This document shows, one piece after another, positions 1 to 9,952 of a DNA stretch of 64,000 nt. The stretch comes from Cryptomeria japonica. Lineage: Eukaryota > Streptophyta > Pinopsida > Cupressales > Cupressaceae. The translations under genes and the position numbers were made by a program. Below the pieces are notes generated by a model, which worked only from the letters and a program-made list of their open reading frames with translations, was not told where the DNA came from and made no database searches. The stretch lies in assembly GCF_030272615.1 (NCBI RefSeq), contig NC_081411.1:39795140-39859139 (forward strand), in the 5' to 3' direction. The first letter of the stretch is position 1, and each line of letters starts with the position of its first letter.

Positions 1-10
1 GAATTGTGTT

Positions 11-209
11 AGGATCCATGTATGGAGACTTGCACACAGCCACTGACCCTATTCATCAAGAGACACATGTATATAAAGTTTAAATTAAATTTTGTTTGTT
101 TTTAAGTTCTATTTTAAAGGGATAGGTGTTGATTTTAATTTCAAGTTATTTATATCTTAACAAAATTTCTACATTTTAGGATGAGCAACTATCACTCAAG
201 TATTCATAA
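11..209 (+). repeat. Decayed upstream copy of a tandem exon-like duplication
   Basis: This stretch repeats, at a period of 273 bases, the segment starting at 284. Both copies open with a shared GGATCCATGTATG and read a peptide of the form GSMYxDL...QET followed by GTATAT, a plausible splice donor (69 here, 341 in the second copy). A second coding block starts at 180 after a pyrimidine-rich stretch ending in TTTTAG, but reaches a stop at 207-209 after nine codons. This copy is therefore the more decayed one. No family recognised. Confidence 0.5.
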
Positions 210-283
210 AATTATAACTCGAGTAAAAATTTAATAGTATTCATAGAATTATAATTTGTGAATTATAGGGAATTATCAACATA

Positions 284-863
284 GGATCCATGTATGAAGA
301 TTTGCGCATTGTCAATAACCCTATTTATCAAGAGACACAGGTATATAACTTTAAATTAATTGTTTGTTTTTAAGTTCTATTTAAAGGGATATGTATTGAT
401 CTTAACTTCAAGCTTTTTATATCTAACAAAATTTTAACATTGCAGGATGAACGACTATCACGTAGGTTGAGCTCTTCATCACATAGACATTCTAGAGTCC
501 TACATGCATGTGGTCGAGAGATGTTAGAGACCTTGAGGTATTTTTATCTAGAATGTGTACATGTATGTTCTCAATCTGTGTTTCAAATTATATTAGATAA
601 ATTGTATGTATGAATTTTTCAAATTCGATTAGATAGATAAATATAACTCTTAAAAATTTTATAGTATGAATGTTTAATGTGTGAGTTCATGTGTACTCTA
701 TTGCAGGTGCATGGATTGGGACATGGTTTATGATAGGGCCCCAAATAACCCATTTTTATATATGTGCATGCGCACACATTTTCTAGATATTGTACTAGAC
801 ATATTTGATATATCGATATATATTTATTTTCTTAGCTTGACATTTCCTGGATGTATATTTTAG
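284..863 (+). pseudogene. Exon-like relic of an unrecognised gene (three blocks)
   Basis: Three coding blocks are separated by intron-like DNA with correct GT/AG borders and compatible phases. Block 1 ends at 340 before GTATAT. Block 2 runs 446-537 between TTGCAG and GTATTT and reads DERLSRRLSSSS...GREMLETLR. Block 3 starts at 707 after TTGCAG, reads RCMDWDMVYDRAPNNPF... and stops at 863. The phase-2 junction restores an arginine across the second intron, which supports real splicing history. I do not recognise the protein, see no start codon or promoter, and cannot tell whether more exons lay to the left of the window. The tandem copy at 11-209 shows that the locus was duplicated and then eroded. 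Confidence 0.4.
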
Positions 864-1775
864 AACATGATATCTATGTATGTATGTGTTAGAGATCTAT
901 ATTTTATACTACTTTTTGTTTATATATATCTTATGTTTTTGAAATCTAAATGGTATCTATATATATTGCGTAAATTGCATGCTTAGTAATACAATGTTAG
1001 TCATTCATTGTTAAAATAATTGATGTTTATTTTTTGTGCTCTAGTACTTATTAAAGTTGTTAGTGTTTTAAACATTTTTAACAATCATGGACTTATAATT
1101 ATGAAATTACAAAAGTAAGGCCTAATTAATATAGTTACAATATAATTAAATATGTATTAATTTTGCATTAATTAAATACTTGAGGTATAATTAAATACAT
1201 TAATTTTACATGAATTAAAAGCATGATGAATATACTTACTTAGTGTAATTAAATACATTAAAATTACATCAATAGATACAAGATCATAAAAAATACATTA
1301 ATCCATAGATGTTTAAATAGAAATAAATCCATAGATGTAAATATCCCCAACACAAATATCCCCTTAAGACCCCTTAAGACAACATATATAAATGAACCAT
1401 AGATGTATCTATATAATTGAATTGATACATGTATACATAAATGTAAAGATGATTTAAATAGGTGATTCACACATACACTATTCAATCTAGGTGTAACTAT
1501 GAACATGCACTATGACCACACTGCAAAAGTCCCCTTTAGACCCTTTAAAACACTTGAAGACCCCTTAAGACAACATAATTAAATGAATCTATACACATTA
1601 ATACACTTAAAAATTAAAATCCATACATACATTCAATGCATAGACACAAAACATAATTTAAGAATAAAACATATAAATTTAATGTATAAAATTTAAAATA
1701 AATGCATCCACAAAATTAAATGTTTGCACTATCCAAATGTAAACACATGTCGAAATATCTATACATATGTATATG
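864..1775. other. AT-rich spacer with short direct repeats, no gene
   Basis: No coding potential is visible. The only structure is a local direct repeat: a block containing ACCCCTTAAGACAACATA occurs near 1,368-1,388 and again near 1,560-1,577, both followed by an AAATGAA-type stretch. The right end, ATATG at 1,771-1,775, is the target-site copy left by insertion of element A. Confidence 0.5.
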
Positions 1776-2476
1776 TGTAGTGTCATAAAATTATGACCCT
1801 AGCAATTTTCAACCGCATTAGGGACCTCACGCACGTGAGTTCAAATCCTTAAGACCGATCAGAGACTGGAGATTGCTCGACTTATGAAAACAAATTCTTC
1901 TCTGGCCTCTGCATCACCCCATCCACATTATTCCCTAGAGAAAGGGTAGGATAGGGGTGTGGTGCCACCATCCCCCTTGGATAGGGGCATGACCCCCTTT
2001 TCCTCTTAGGATAGGGGTGTGGCGCCCCTGTCCCTGCCCAATTTTGGGGCAGGACCCTTCCTAGAGCATGTAATGTGGGTTGTGCCTCGCGTGGGAAACT
2101 CCCTCGATGTCGGCCCATGATGAAATTCAAATCCACCAAAAATGTATTTAAGGGGGCATTCATCCTCTCATTTGCATAGGTTGAATTTGGATAAGATTTG
2201 AGTGTGCACACGTGATCAAGAATTCAAGAGCATTCAAGCATTCTTTTCCAACATTGAGCATTCTCAAGTCTCCATTCAAGGCTAGGTGTTGCAATCAATT
2301 CAAGGATTCGACCATTCAAGGGGAGATTGATTTCAACATTTTACTCCACACAAGCACATCTATTGACATTTCTACTACAACCTCCCTTGAGGTGATTTAG
2401 AATTTAGTCTTTCATTAACATATACTTGCAAGTACCTTCTTTCATTACTTGGTTAATTCCAAAATCAGGGTTTGCC
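1776..2476 (+). repeat. 5' LTR of element A, left part
   Basis: It aligns by eye, over its full length, with the start of the 3' LTR at 23,429. It carries the shared segments CTCACGCACGTGAGT and ATTCAAATCCACCAAA and a TATA-like GTATTTAAGG near 2,142-2,151. Similarity stops at 2,473, where the 3' LTR reads GGGTTTGACCTAAAG and this copy reads GGGTTTGCC followed by CACTA. The LTR resumes at 17,547. Confidence 0.85.
1949..2038 (+). repeat. 30-bp minisatellite inside the element A LTR
   Basis: Three units start GGATAGGGG at 1,949, 1,979 and 2,009, an exact 30-bp period. The 3' LTR has only two related units (23,603 and 23,634), so copy number changed after insertion or differed through template switching. 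The units are far more GC-rich than their surroundings. Confidence 0.7.
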
Positions 2477-2760
2477 CACTATTACATTCAGGCCTAATTT
2501 CTGACGGCTCATTGTCAGAAGTCTGACGACAACACGTCAGACATTTGACAGATGTAACCGTCAAAAACTCGTCATCGTTCTTCTCGACAATTCCATTTGC
2601 GTCAGCAGTCTGACGACGTTATGAACTCTTCTGAGGACTACTATGTTTGCTCCTTCGGCCAAAAATATCATCGGATTACGGTCGGAATTCCGACGCTCCC
2701 CCACTACCATGAATCGACAACTATCTGATAAGGAAGTGATGTAGGACATAAAACATCCTT
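2477..2760. repeat. CACTA left terminus with subterminal repeats
   Basis: After the terminal repeat, variants of GTCAGA, CTGACG and GTCTGACGAC recur many times in both orientations (for example 2,503, 2,514, 2,521, 2,537 and 2,608). Clustered short subterminal repeats of this kind are the expected binding sites of CACTA transposition proteins. Their role here is inferred from family knowledge. Confidence 0.6.
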
Positions 2761-2804
2761 GTCAGATGTGTCTATAGTTTTCATTTGAATTTCAACTGTA
2801 TTAG

Positions 2805-2911
2805 ATGTTGTGGGTCAGACGGCTTGGTCATCAGTGCATGAAAGGATTGAATCAGTTCTACTTTTAAAAATTGCATAAAACATTTTTAATTTATTTGATT
2901 CAGTGTTATTT
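2805..2911 (+). repeat. Left arm of a 107-bp inverted repeat
   Basis: This segment begins ATGTTGTGGGTCAGACGGCT and ends CAGTGTTATTT. Its reverse complement is present at 4,034-4,140 with only scattered differences. The pair encloses the DRM-like pseudogene. The arm also contains the GTCAGACGGC motif typical of the CACTA subterminal region. Confidence 0.75.
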
Positions 2912-3060
2912 GCACAAAAATATTATCAATGATGTTTCCTTTCTACAAGAATTGTCTTGGATCTTTTCGTCAGATAATATGTAACATCCAATGACTAAAT
3001 ATTTTCTTTACAAATGCTTATTTTATTTAATTATCATCTGAGCGTGAATTATAATTTATA

Positions 3061-4010
3061 TCTATGCAGAAGCAAAAGATACAAGATGAAGACTCGCGTG
3101 CAAGTAAATTTCGTAAAAGAAAGCAAGCAGACATTATCTTGAATGACATGGAAACAAGCTCATTAGCTGCCTCAAAGAGAGAAATTGGAGAAAAGAAGAG
3201 GAAAGTGTTAAAGGGTGACAAATAGATAGAGAGTATGCAATACAAACAAACAATGTATGGATTGTGTGATGTGATGTCTCTAATTTATGTCCAGAGGGAC
3301 TAACTGGTTTTGGAGTTCCTAGGAAACCTATTGGGCCACACTTGGAGGAAATCAATGTGTTCATGCAAGGACCACCTTTTTTCTATTATGAGAATGATGA
3401 TTTTGCAGCGAAGGATATTTAAAAGGCAATATCTGAACCAGAGTTGGTGGACTAGAAGTACTTTTTAGCTTCCAAAAGACCAAGAGGTTATGTACACAAT
3501 CTCCCAATAGAAGGGTGATTTCAAGCATTACCTCTCCCCCCCATGACTATTCAGGAAGCACTTCCTTAGACACAAGACTATTGGCCTCCATGGAATCAAA
3601 GAAAAAAATTGAAGCATAGACTCTAGACAATGGGGTGGTGTCCTTTGTGAAGAACTTTGCACTATAATTGAAAATTCCTGAGGAAAATTGCAAGATAGTG
3701 AACATAAATATATTCTTGAAAAGTGAGAAGAATGGAACTTGGTTTGGGTGGGGCTAGGTTAGGTGGCTCCTCTAGAGTTTGACGAGATAGAAATTATATT
3801 AGGATTTAAAAAAGTTCACACTTGTGGAACTTCGTGTGCGATTGATCGATTGGATTGTTTGGGTAATGCATTCCAAATAGATACAGTTGCATACCATTTA
3901 TTTGTCTTGAAATAATTTTATCCTGATGGCATTAAATTAAAGTACTTTCTCTATTTTCTAGTATTGTTGTGCGATGGAAATATCCTAGATCCAATTCTTG
4001 GAGAAAGGAA
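3061..4010 (+). pseudogene. DRM-type cytosine-5 DNA methyltransferase fragment
   Basis: A degenerate reading along the plus strand matches the plant DRM (domains rearranged methyltransferase) catalytic region, which acts in RNA-directed DNA methylation. Recognisable blocks in order are GLTGFGVPRKPIGPHLEE, QGPPFFYYEN, EPELVD.KYF, RGYVHNLPIE, LPLPPMTIQEALP, EWNLVWVG, VAPLEFDEIEIILGF, LGNAFQIDTVAYHL and GIKLKYFLYF. The last corresponds to the start of the SAM-binding motif I region (GINVLSLFSGIGG in the family). A lysine/arginine-rich exon-like block at 3,061-3,230 follows an AG acceptor and may be its upstream exon. Many in-frame stops and shifts make it non-functional. The order of blocks, with the later motifs first, is the DRM permutation rather than a DNMT1/CMT arrangement. 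Confidence 0.8.
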
Positions 4011-4033
4011 ACATCATCAATGATCTTTTTTTT

Positions 4034-4140
4034 AAATAACACTGAATCAAATAAATTAAAAATGTTTCATGTAATTTTTAAAAGTAGAACTCATGCAATG
4101 CTTTCATGCACCGACGACCAAGCCGTCTGACCCACAACAT
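4034..4140 (-). repeat. Right arm of the 107-bp inverted repeat
   Basis: Reverse complement of 2,805-2,911, read by eye with few mismatches. It ends CCGTCTGACCCACAACAT. Together the arms bound a cassette of about 1.3 kb holding the DRM fragment. I found no clear target duplication outside the arms, so whether the cassette moved as a unit is open. Confidence 0.75.
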
Positions 4141-5810
4141 TATCCATAATAGAACAAATCACCATAATAGGCTATTATAAAGTATCTATACAAAAATATG
4201 AAAGAACATTAAATTACCATTACAAACCCATAAACCATAAAATAGTTAAAATAGATGTAAAATTGTAAATGTTTCCCTACAAACACCACAACCATAACCA
4301 AAAAAATCATAAATAGAAAGGGATAAATAAAAACTCAATAATTTCAAAATTTTGAATTCACTATATGATATTACAATCCACTGGGTATTCAACCTCTATC
4401 CCCATCGTCTAAACACATTTTAAGCTATCTCGATGCCCAATGAGACTAGCAGGATAACTCCCATCGATCAGAAAGAAGAGAGGTCATCGAATTATGTTAT
4501 CTCGATGAGTACGAAAAAATCAATGACAACACAAAATCATAGTTAAAACATCTCCCCCTTTGTCATTGATGGAAACAATCATGAAACCACCAAAACACCA
4601 ATATATCTCTCCACCTTTGACATCAAAGATAGTGACATCTCTTCATCATTGTACAAACTCCATCAATCTCTACAAAATTTATTCCCCTATCTTCATCATC
4701 TTCCCCTTAGTGTATGAACAAAACTGGGAACCAAAATTGTGCTCCAAAAATCTTCTACTAATCTACATATGTTTGTACAAAAACAAAAAAATTCTTACCC
4801 ACAAAAACTAAGTAGCTTGCATGGTAGGGGGGCATGATGCCCTTGTGGACGAACTAGAGTTGATACCAAGAGGTCTTCCGATCTTCTTACATAGAGGCCA
4901 AAATATTGTATTGACTTTAAATATTCAAAAGAATATCATCTGCCTCCCTACAGTTATCTAAAACCTTCACCACCAAATCAAGCTTCTAAGAGTCTTCAAA
5001 CAATCTCACCATGCTGGTGAGTTGCAAGTCTACAACATCTCTCAAATGATCGAACCATTTCTTAATTTTGTTCTTCTAATTAGTCAATGGATTTAGTTGC
5101 ATGTACAAGTTTTCTATTTGAAGCCTTCTATTTCCTTCTGCATCATTCTTCATGTCTATAGTATTGGATAGTTTTACAATTTGTGATGCTATAATATATA
5201 TCTATGTGATGCTTAATATACTTAGTTTATTTAGGCCATTTCTTTTAAAACATGTATGCCGCCATTACATCCTTTACACTTTTCTAAAAAAAAAAATGAT
5301 GCTTTCTTGTAGTTGGATATGTGTTGTTGCACATCTAATCACCAAAACTTCTAGTCTTTTATCTTCAACCTTCTTCTCTACATCCTTCAAAACTTTGGCT
5401 TCCAATTTGAAAGCACGTTCCTTAAATAAATCAATTAAGTATCAATTGTATTTTCTCTGCACTTGACAAAGAATCATCCAAAAATACTTCTAGAAGTTCT
5501 TCATGAAGGACTTTCACTACATCATTAATAAGTTATGAGCCCTATATTTGAGACTTAATAAAATTCTTGTGAGTATAATGGTGAATTATATAACTCAAAC
5601 AAAAAATATGCAAGGGATAAAATCACTTAAGGTCCATCTGATCTTGAGACATTGATGCCTGAAGTACCTTAGAGGCAATAACTTCTCCATAGGAGAAGAC
5701 ACAATCTTGTTCAATTCTGTTACAACTTCTACTATTACATATTCTATTAGTTTTATCTATCTTTGATAATCATTAAAATATTTGGTAGTTAATTCTCTCT
5801 TTTGTTGTCA
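4141..5810 (-). pseudogene. Relic of a C-like LTR retrotransposon (minus strand)
   Basis: At 4,549-4,575 the sequence reads CTCCCCCTTTGTCATTGATGG, the reverse of the polypurine-tract and ATG(C)CAAAGGGGGAG module found next to the LTRs of elements B to E. A second such module lies at 4,607-4,625. Sequence left of it (about 4,380-4,548) would be an LTR end. To the right, minus-strand reading in several frames gives charged coiled-coil-like pieces such as LDLVVKVLDNCREADD near 4,950, similar in style to the C-terminal part of element C's second ORF. No intact frame and no LTR pair remain. Confidence 0.35.
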
Positions 5811-8800
5811 ACCTTGTGTTGAGATCTCCAGAACTCTTAGCTCTATCATCTCGAGATAAGAGCCACATACCTTGTCTAAAACATATGTCCAGATGTTTTA
5901 TTCTTTTATTCTCGTTTAAAACTAGTGAGATCATTGATATGCATGTTATAAGTGATCAAGTGCTCGATGATAGCTTTCTCTATCGTTATCTTTTCTTTCA
6001 GAGGGGCATTTATGTATAGTCCTACATTAACCAAATTATTAAGATCAAGAGGTTGATAACCAGTTGCGGTGTAATAAATTGTAACTAGTGTGCCTCATTC
6101 TTGTGTCCCTACTTTAGCATGTCCCATCCTAAATATCCCCTAGGCATGTTTTGCTCTGTGCCCACTTTGATTCTACTCACATAATCTTGAAATATGCATT
6201 TTCAACTCCTTCATCAACCTTTGTTCAATTTTAAGTCCTCATTGACAAGACTAGGATGCCTTAGGTGCCCTGGTACTCGTGATTGGAACCCAAAATAGGA
6301 TCCCTCATTTCTTGCCTCATGTGTATGAAAAAAAAATTAGGTTCATGTCAGTCAGCTCCAAAAATTCAAACACTTTATGTATGATTAGATATAAAAGGAA
6401 TCCTACCCTGTCATTTGAAGGGGTCTACCTATAATTCAAGTGATCTCTTAATTATAAAATTAATTCAATTCCAAGTGAACAAGAAATCAAGCATTCATCA
6501 AGCATTGAAGGAGAATTCAAGTTAAATCACAACATTAATAATCAACATTCTGCATGACATCCTAAAACCTTGTGTGAGGAATCAAGAAAGATTCATCAAG
6601 GTATCATGTTTAATTTAAAGTATTTTTTAGATTAGATCTATCCTTTCCCTCAAAAGAAAAACATTATACTTAAAGATTAATTCACAACCCGAGGTTTGAC
6701 CTAGGAAAGCCCCCATCAACAAACCTATTTTCATCATTTCTTGTGTAGGAAATTTATTAAGGAGTTATGTGTGAAGAATTTGGAAAAGTAAATGATGACA
6801 ATCAAACTCAAATTTTGGTGGCATGAAAAGTAGAAGACTGGGCCAGTTCACACCTCCTAGTCCCAAGAATTTTTGACAACCTTTTGATAGTAGATTCTGT
6901 GTACAAAGACTCATCCAAAAAGCATTCATTTTGTCTACATCTGACAGGTGGAGGATCTAGTCGATACGTACCTCCTAGTCCCAACAATTCTACTTGAACA
7001 CTCTCTCACAGGAGAAGAGATATGACTTCTAGGTCTAATAAGGAGATGCTTACTATTAGTCACATGATAAGAGAAAAGAGAAGAAACGTGAATACTACTA
7101 GCTAACAAGTTGTGTAATGTTGGGTGATTCATGCTACATCATGGATTTCATTGGCTAGCAAGTTGTGTTATACTAGGTGATCCATGATAGAGAAGATTAA
7201 CAAACAAAACCATTTGTTCGCAAGGCAATCGAAAAACTCTACTACAAAATGGTTGTTGTAGTGACACAAAACACACACAACAATAATAACCAACACTTGC
7301 AAGTAAACAACAACAATGATCACACTAGAAATCCATGCTATTCCAAGTAACCTTTAATGAATCTCAAAAAAATGATAACCATGCGCTAGGGGCGCTATGT
7401 AACACAACACAAGTCTAGTTTGAGGATACATAAATGAATTAACACGATAAAAAAGGAGAGCTCACATGTCTCCCCTTAATATGTCAACATACGTCTAGGT
7501 TGATATCTTAAGGTAGATAGCGATCAAGGATAAGCACCTTCAACACCAAGAAGATACCCTTAATAAATATACTTGCATTCCAAGCTAGGAAAAAAGATCC
7601 TTGTACATGCCTCATTGATATAAGAAAGGAAGAGATAGCTAAAAGAGATATTTTTCAACAAGTGTAAAGGGATCATTTTAAAGAGGGAGGAAGAGATCTT
7701 TTCCTAAAGATGTCTACCTCCAAAAATAGAGGAGATATTTAATAAAGATATCATCTTTTAAATTAAAAAATGGGCAGAAGATTACGAATACAAACCTTCC
7801 ACATTGCTAGGAAATGGTATCCTTGATGAAGGATTGCACACTTTCTATCACTAAGGAGAGATCGTTCATAAAATACATACCGTTTCAAGAAAAAAAGAGG
7901 TCCTAATCAAGGAACACACATGTCCAAGCAAGGAGAGAATTTGGATTGAGGACAATTCTATGCAAGAAAGGATATCAAGTTATAAAAGATAAAAATCAAC
8001 AAAGGTAAAGTGGATCCCTTAAAAAGAGGAACAATTGACAACTATTATTCTTGCTCCACAATGTAGAGACAAGATTAACTAGGCTATTACGTTTCCTCAC
8101 AAGTATGATTGCACATGAAGTCGTAGTACCATGAATGACAATGAGCCCGTAATAGGTAATTAAGCTACCGATGTCATATAGCAAGATAAAAATATAATAG
8201 GTTATAAATGTCACTTAGAAGGGATATGATGTGCGTATAACTCATTGTCACCTATTATTTAAATGTTACTATAACTACAATAAGTTGTTGAATTTTAATC
8301 TCCAAATCATGACATTCATTAGTGGATTAGTTGATGATGCTTGAAAAAAGGATTGTCCTAATTTTGTTTATGGTTTTTTCTTCAATTTTTCAAGGGGAGA
8401 GTAATAAAGTTGGCTTTAAGAAACTCATACAAAATTATCTCTTGTTGTGATTAAAAGTTGTTGGAAAGTCGTAGATATATTAGACAATGGGGGAGGGGAT
8501 GTCAATGAAGGAGGAGGATAGAAACCTAAATCTTCTTCAGAAAAATGTAATGCATATTTGTCATGAACCTCCACACTTCATTGCACACATCCTAAATCAT
8601 GTCCATTGCATACATGTTTATAATTTAATGTGGTATTTAAATCATGTCTAAAGGAGTGTGTTCATTTATATTTTTAAAGTTTAAAGATCCTCAACCATCA
8701 TCAAGACATGTGTTGGAAGAAGAGGTTGGAATAGATTTAGAAGAAGCTTGAATAATTGACACATACAACTTCCTTGAGACTTCATATTTGGATAGAGGGA

Positions 8801-8830
8801 CCTTATATCAAATTAAGGAAGGCATGAGAG
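5811..8830. other. CACTA interior without recognisable genes; possible old LTR relic
   Basis: No open coding is convincing here. At about 6,240-6,790 the texture recalls the element A LTR: a TATA-like GATATAAAAGG near 6,388, repeated CAAGCATT phrases, then GGTTTGACCTAGGAAAG and TTTCTTGTGTAGGAAA. It may be a diverged relative. Short duplications occur at 6,846-6,875 against 6,962-6,990 (CACCTCCTAGTCCCAA / TACCTCCTAGTCCCAA) and at 7,100-7,132 against 7,152-7,184 (GCTAACAAGTTGTGT / GCTAGCAAGTTGTGT). The rest is AT-rich with no assignment. Confidence 0.3.
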
Positions 8831-9130
8831 TGATATATCTATTAGTGTAATTATTATACTTTTTGAATATTTATCCTTAGTATAATATTGGAAATAGTAT
8901 CTTATACTAATTAGGGAGTCGTAATTAGGATATTATTTTCCCATTTTTAGTTGTCGATCTCATTATTTAAGACACAAATGATTTTCATTATTTCTTTTCT
9001 TTATGTGGAATATATATCTAATGTAATTATTTATATTTTTAATAAGAAAATAAATTTATTCTAGTAATCATGTGATTTTTTAATTTTATCTCTTGTCTAA
9101 GAGAAAGTATTGAAGATTATAACTCTAACA
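8831..9130 (+). repeat. Short copia-type LTR relic with adjacent primer-binding-like site
   Basis: The segment starts TGATATATCT and ends CTCTAACA, 300 bp, with a TATA-like ATTATTTAAG near 8,953. It is followed at once by TGGCATCAAAATTCTAG, which is close to the tRNA-Met-complementary TGGTATCAGAGCTCTAG of plant copia elements. Downstream to about 9,600 there is only a decayed leader, with a short frame MNTSVKNSSQSY near 9,200. No second LTR was found, so this is a 5' fragment of an old insertion. Confidence 0.5.
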
Positions 9131-9952
9131 TGGCATCAAAATTCTAGTTCTACAAATGTTTTGTTTAATTTTTCTAAGTTTTACACATAAGGTATAAGCA
9201 ATGAATACTAGTGTAAAAAATAGCTCACAATCATACTAAATAGATTTCAAACCCCATAATTCGTATAGAGAACAACCAATTTGGACTCAAGAGTTTCTAG
9301 AGTAATTTTTGAGGTTAAATGAATCTATGAACAATATTTTAAACATGAGTAGTGTTTATTTACACTATTTATATCATTTGATGTTGTGATTAATGTCTTA
9401 GGCATGGACAATGCATTAGGTGTGAATAATGTTTTCAAGTATGAATAGGTTTTTTTGGTAATGAAGAGATTTTCTAGGGGCTATGAATAATGGTTTAAGC
9501 ACTGTGTAGTTTTTTCAGGGTTTTTTTGCTTGCCTAAAGGAATAGTTTCATGAAAATAGACATCAGTTGGGAATACAATATCCAAATTTTAAAAAATAAA
9601 TAGACATTGGAATGTTGATTCTATGATATAAAACATCTTTAAAACATGTACCCTGGCAATTGTAGCTACAACATGTGACAAAATTACTCTATTATTTATC
9701 CTATGATAGATGCTCATACCTTGTTCCAAAACTTCCAATTTCTCTGAGGGAGTCTGTCAAATAATTGGTGTGCCTTATCTCATCTCACACATTTTGTATA
9801 CATGACTGCCAGGGAATTTGCAGCTACACAAACTAATACAATTCCTAGATGTCCACACCCTATTCCAAAGCTCCCATTTTTGCACAGGATGGGGGATGTT
9901 GATAGAGCTTTACCTACCCTATTCCATGAGCCGACATTGCTTGGAGGCATTA
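9131..9952 (+). other. Decayed retroelement leader and unassigned DNA
   Basis: After the primer-binding-like site at 9,131-9,147 nothing codes clearly. Two loosely similar blocks (about 9,652-9,760 and 9,805-9,900) share CAATTGTAGCTACA / AATTTGCAGCTACA and CCTTGTTCCAAAACTTCCAA / CCTATTCCAAAGCTCCCA, so a degenerate direct duplication of about 150 bp is present. The last five bases, CATTA, are the left target duplication of the chromovirus-like element. Confidence 0.35.

Noticed and set aside
1949-2038. 30-bp repeats as a CRISPR array
   Set aside because: Units are contiguous without spacers, lie inside an LTR, and the window is plant DNA.
3061-4010. DRM region as a functional methyltransferase gene
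   Set aside because: Many stops and frame changes, and the region breaks off in motif I. The catalytic core beyond it is absent.
2477-9952. CACTA transposase
   Set aside because: I looked for TNPD/TNP2-like blocks on both strands and found none I would defend.
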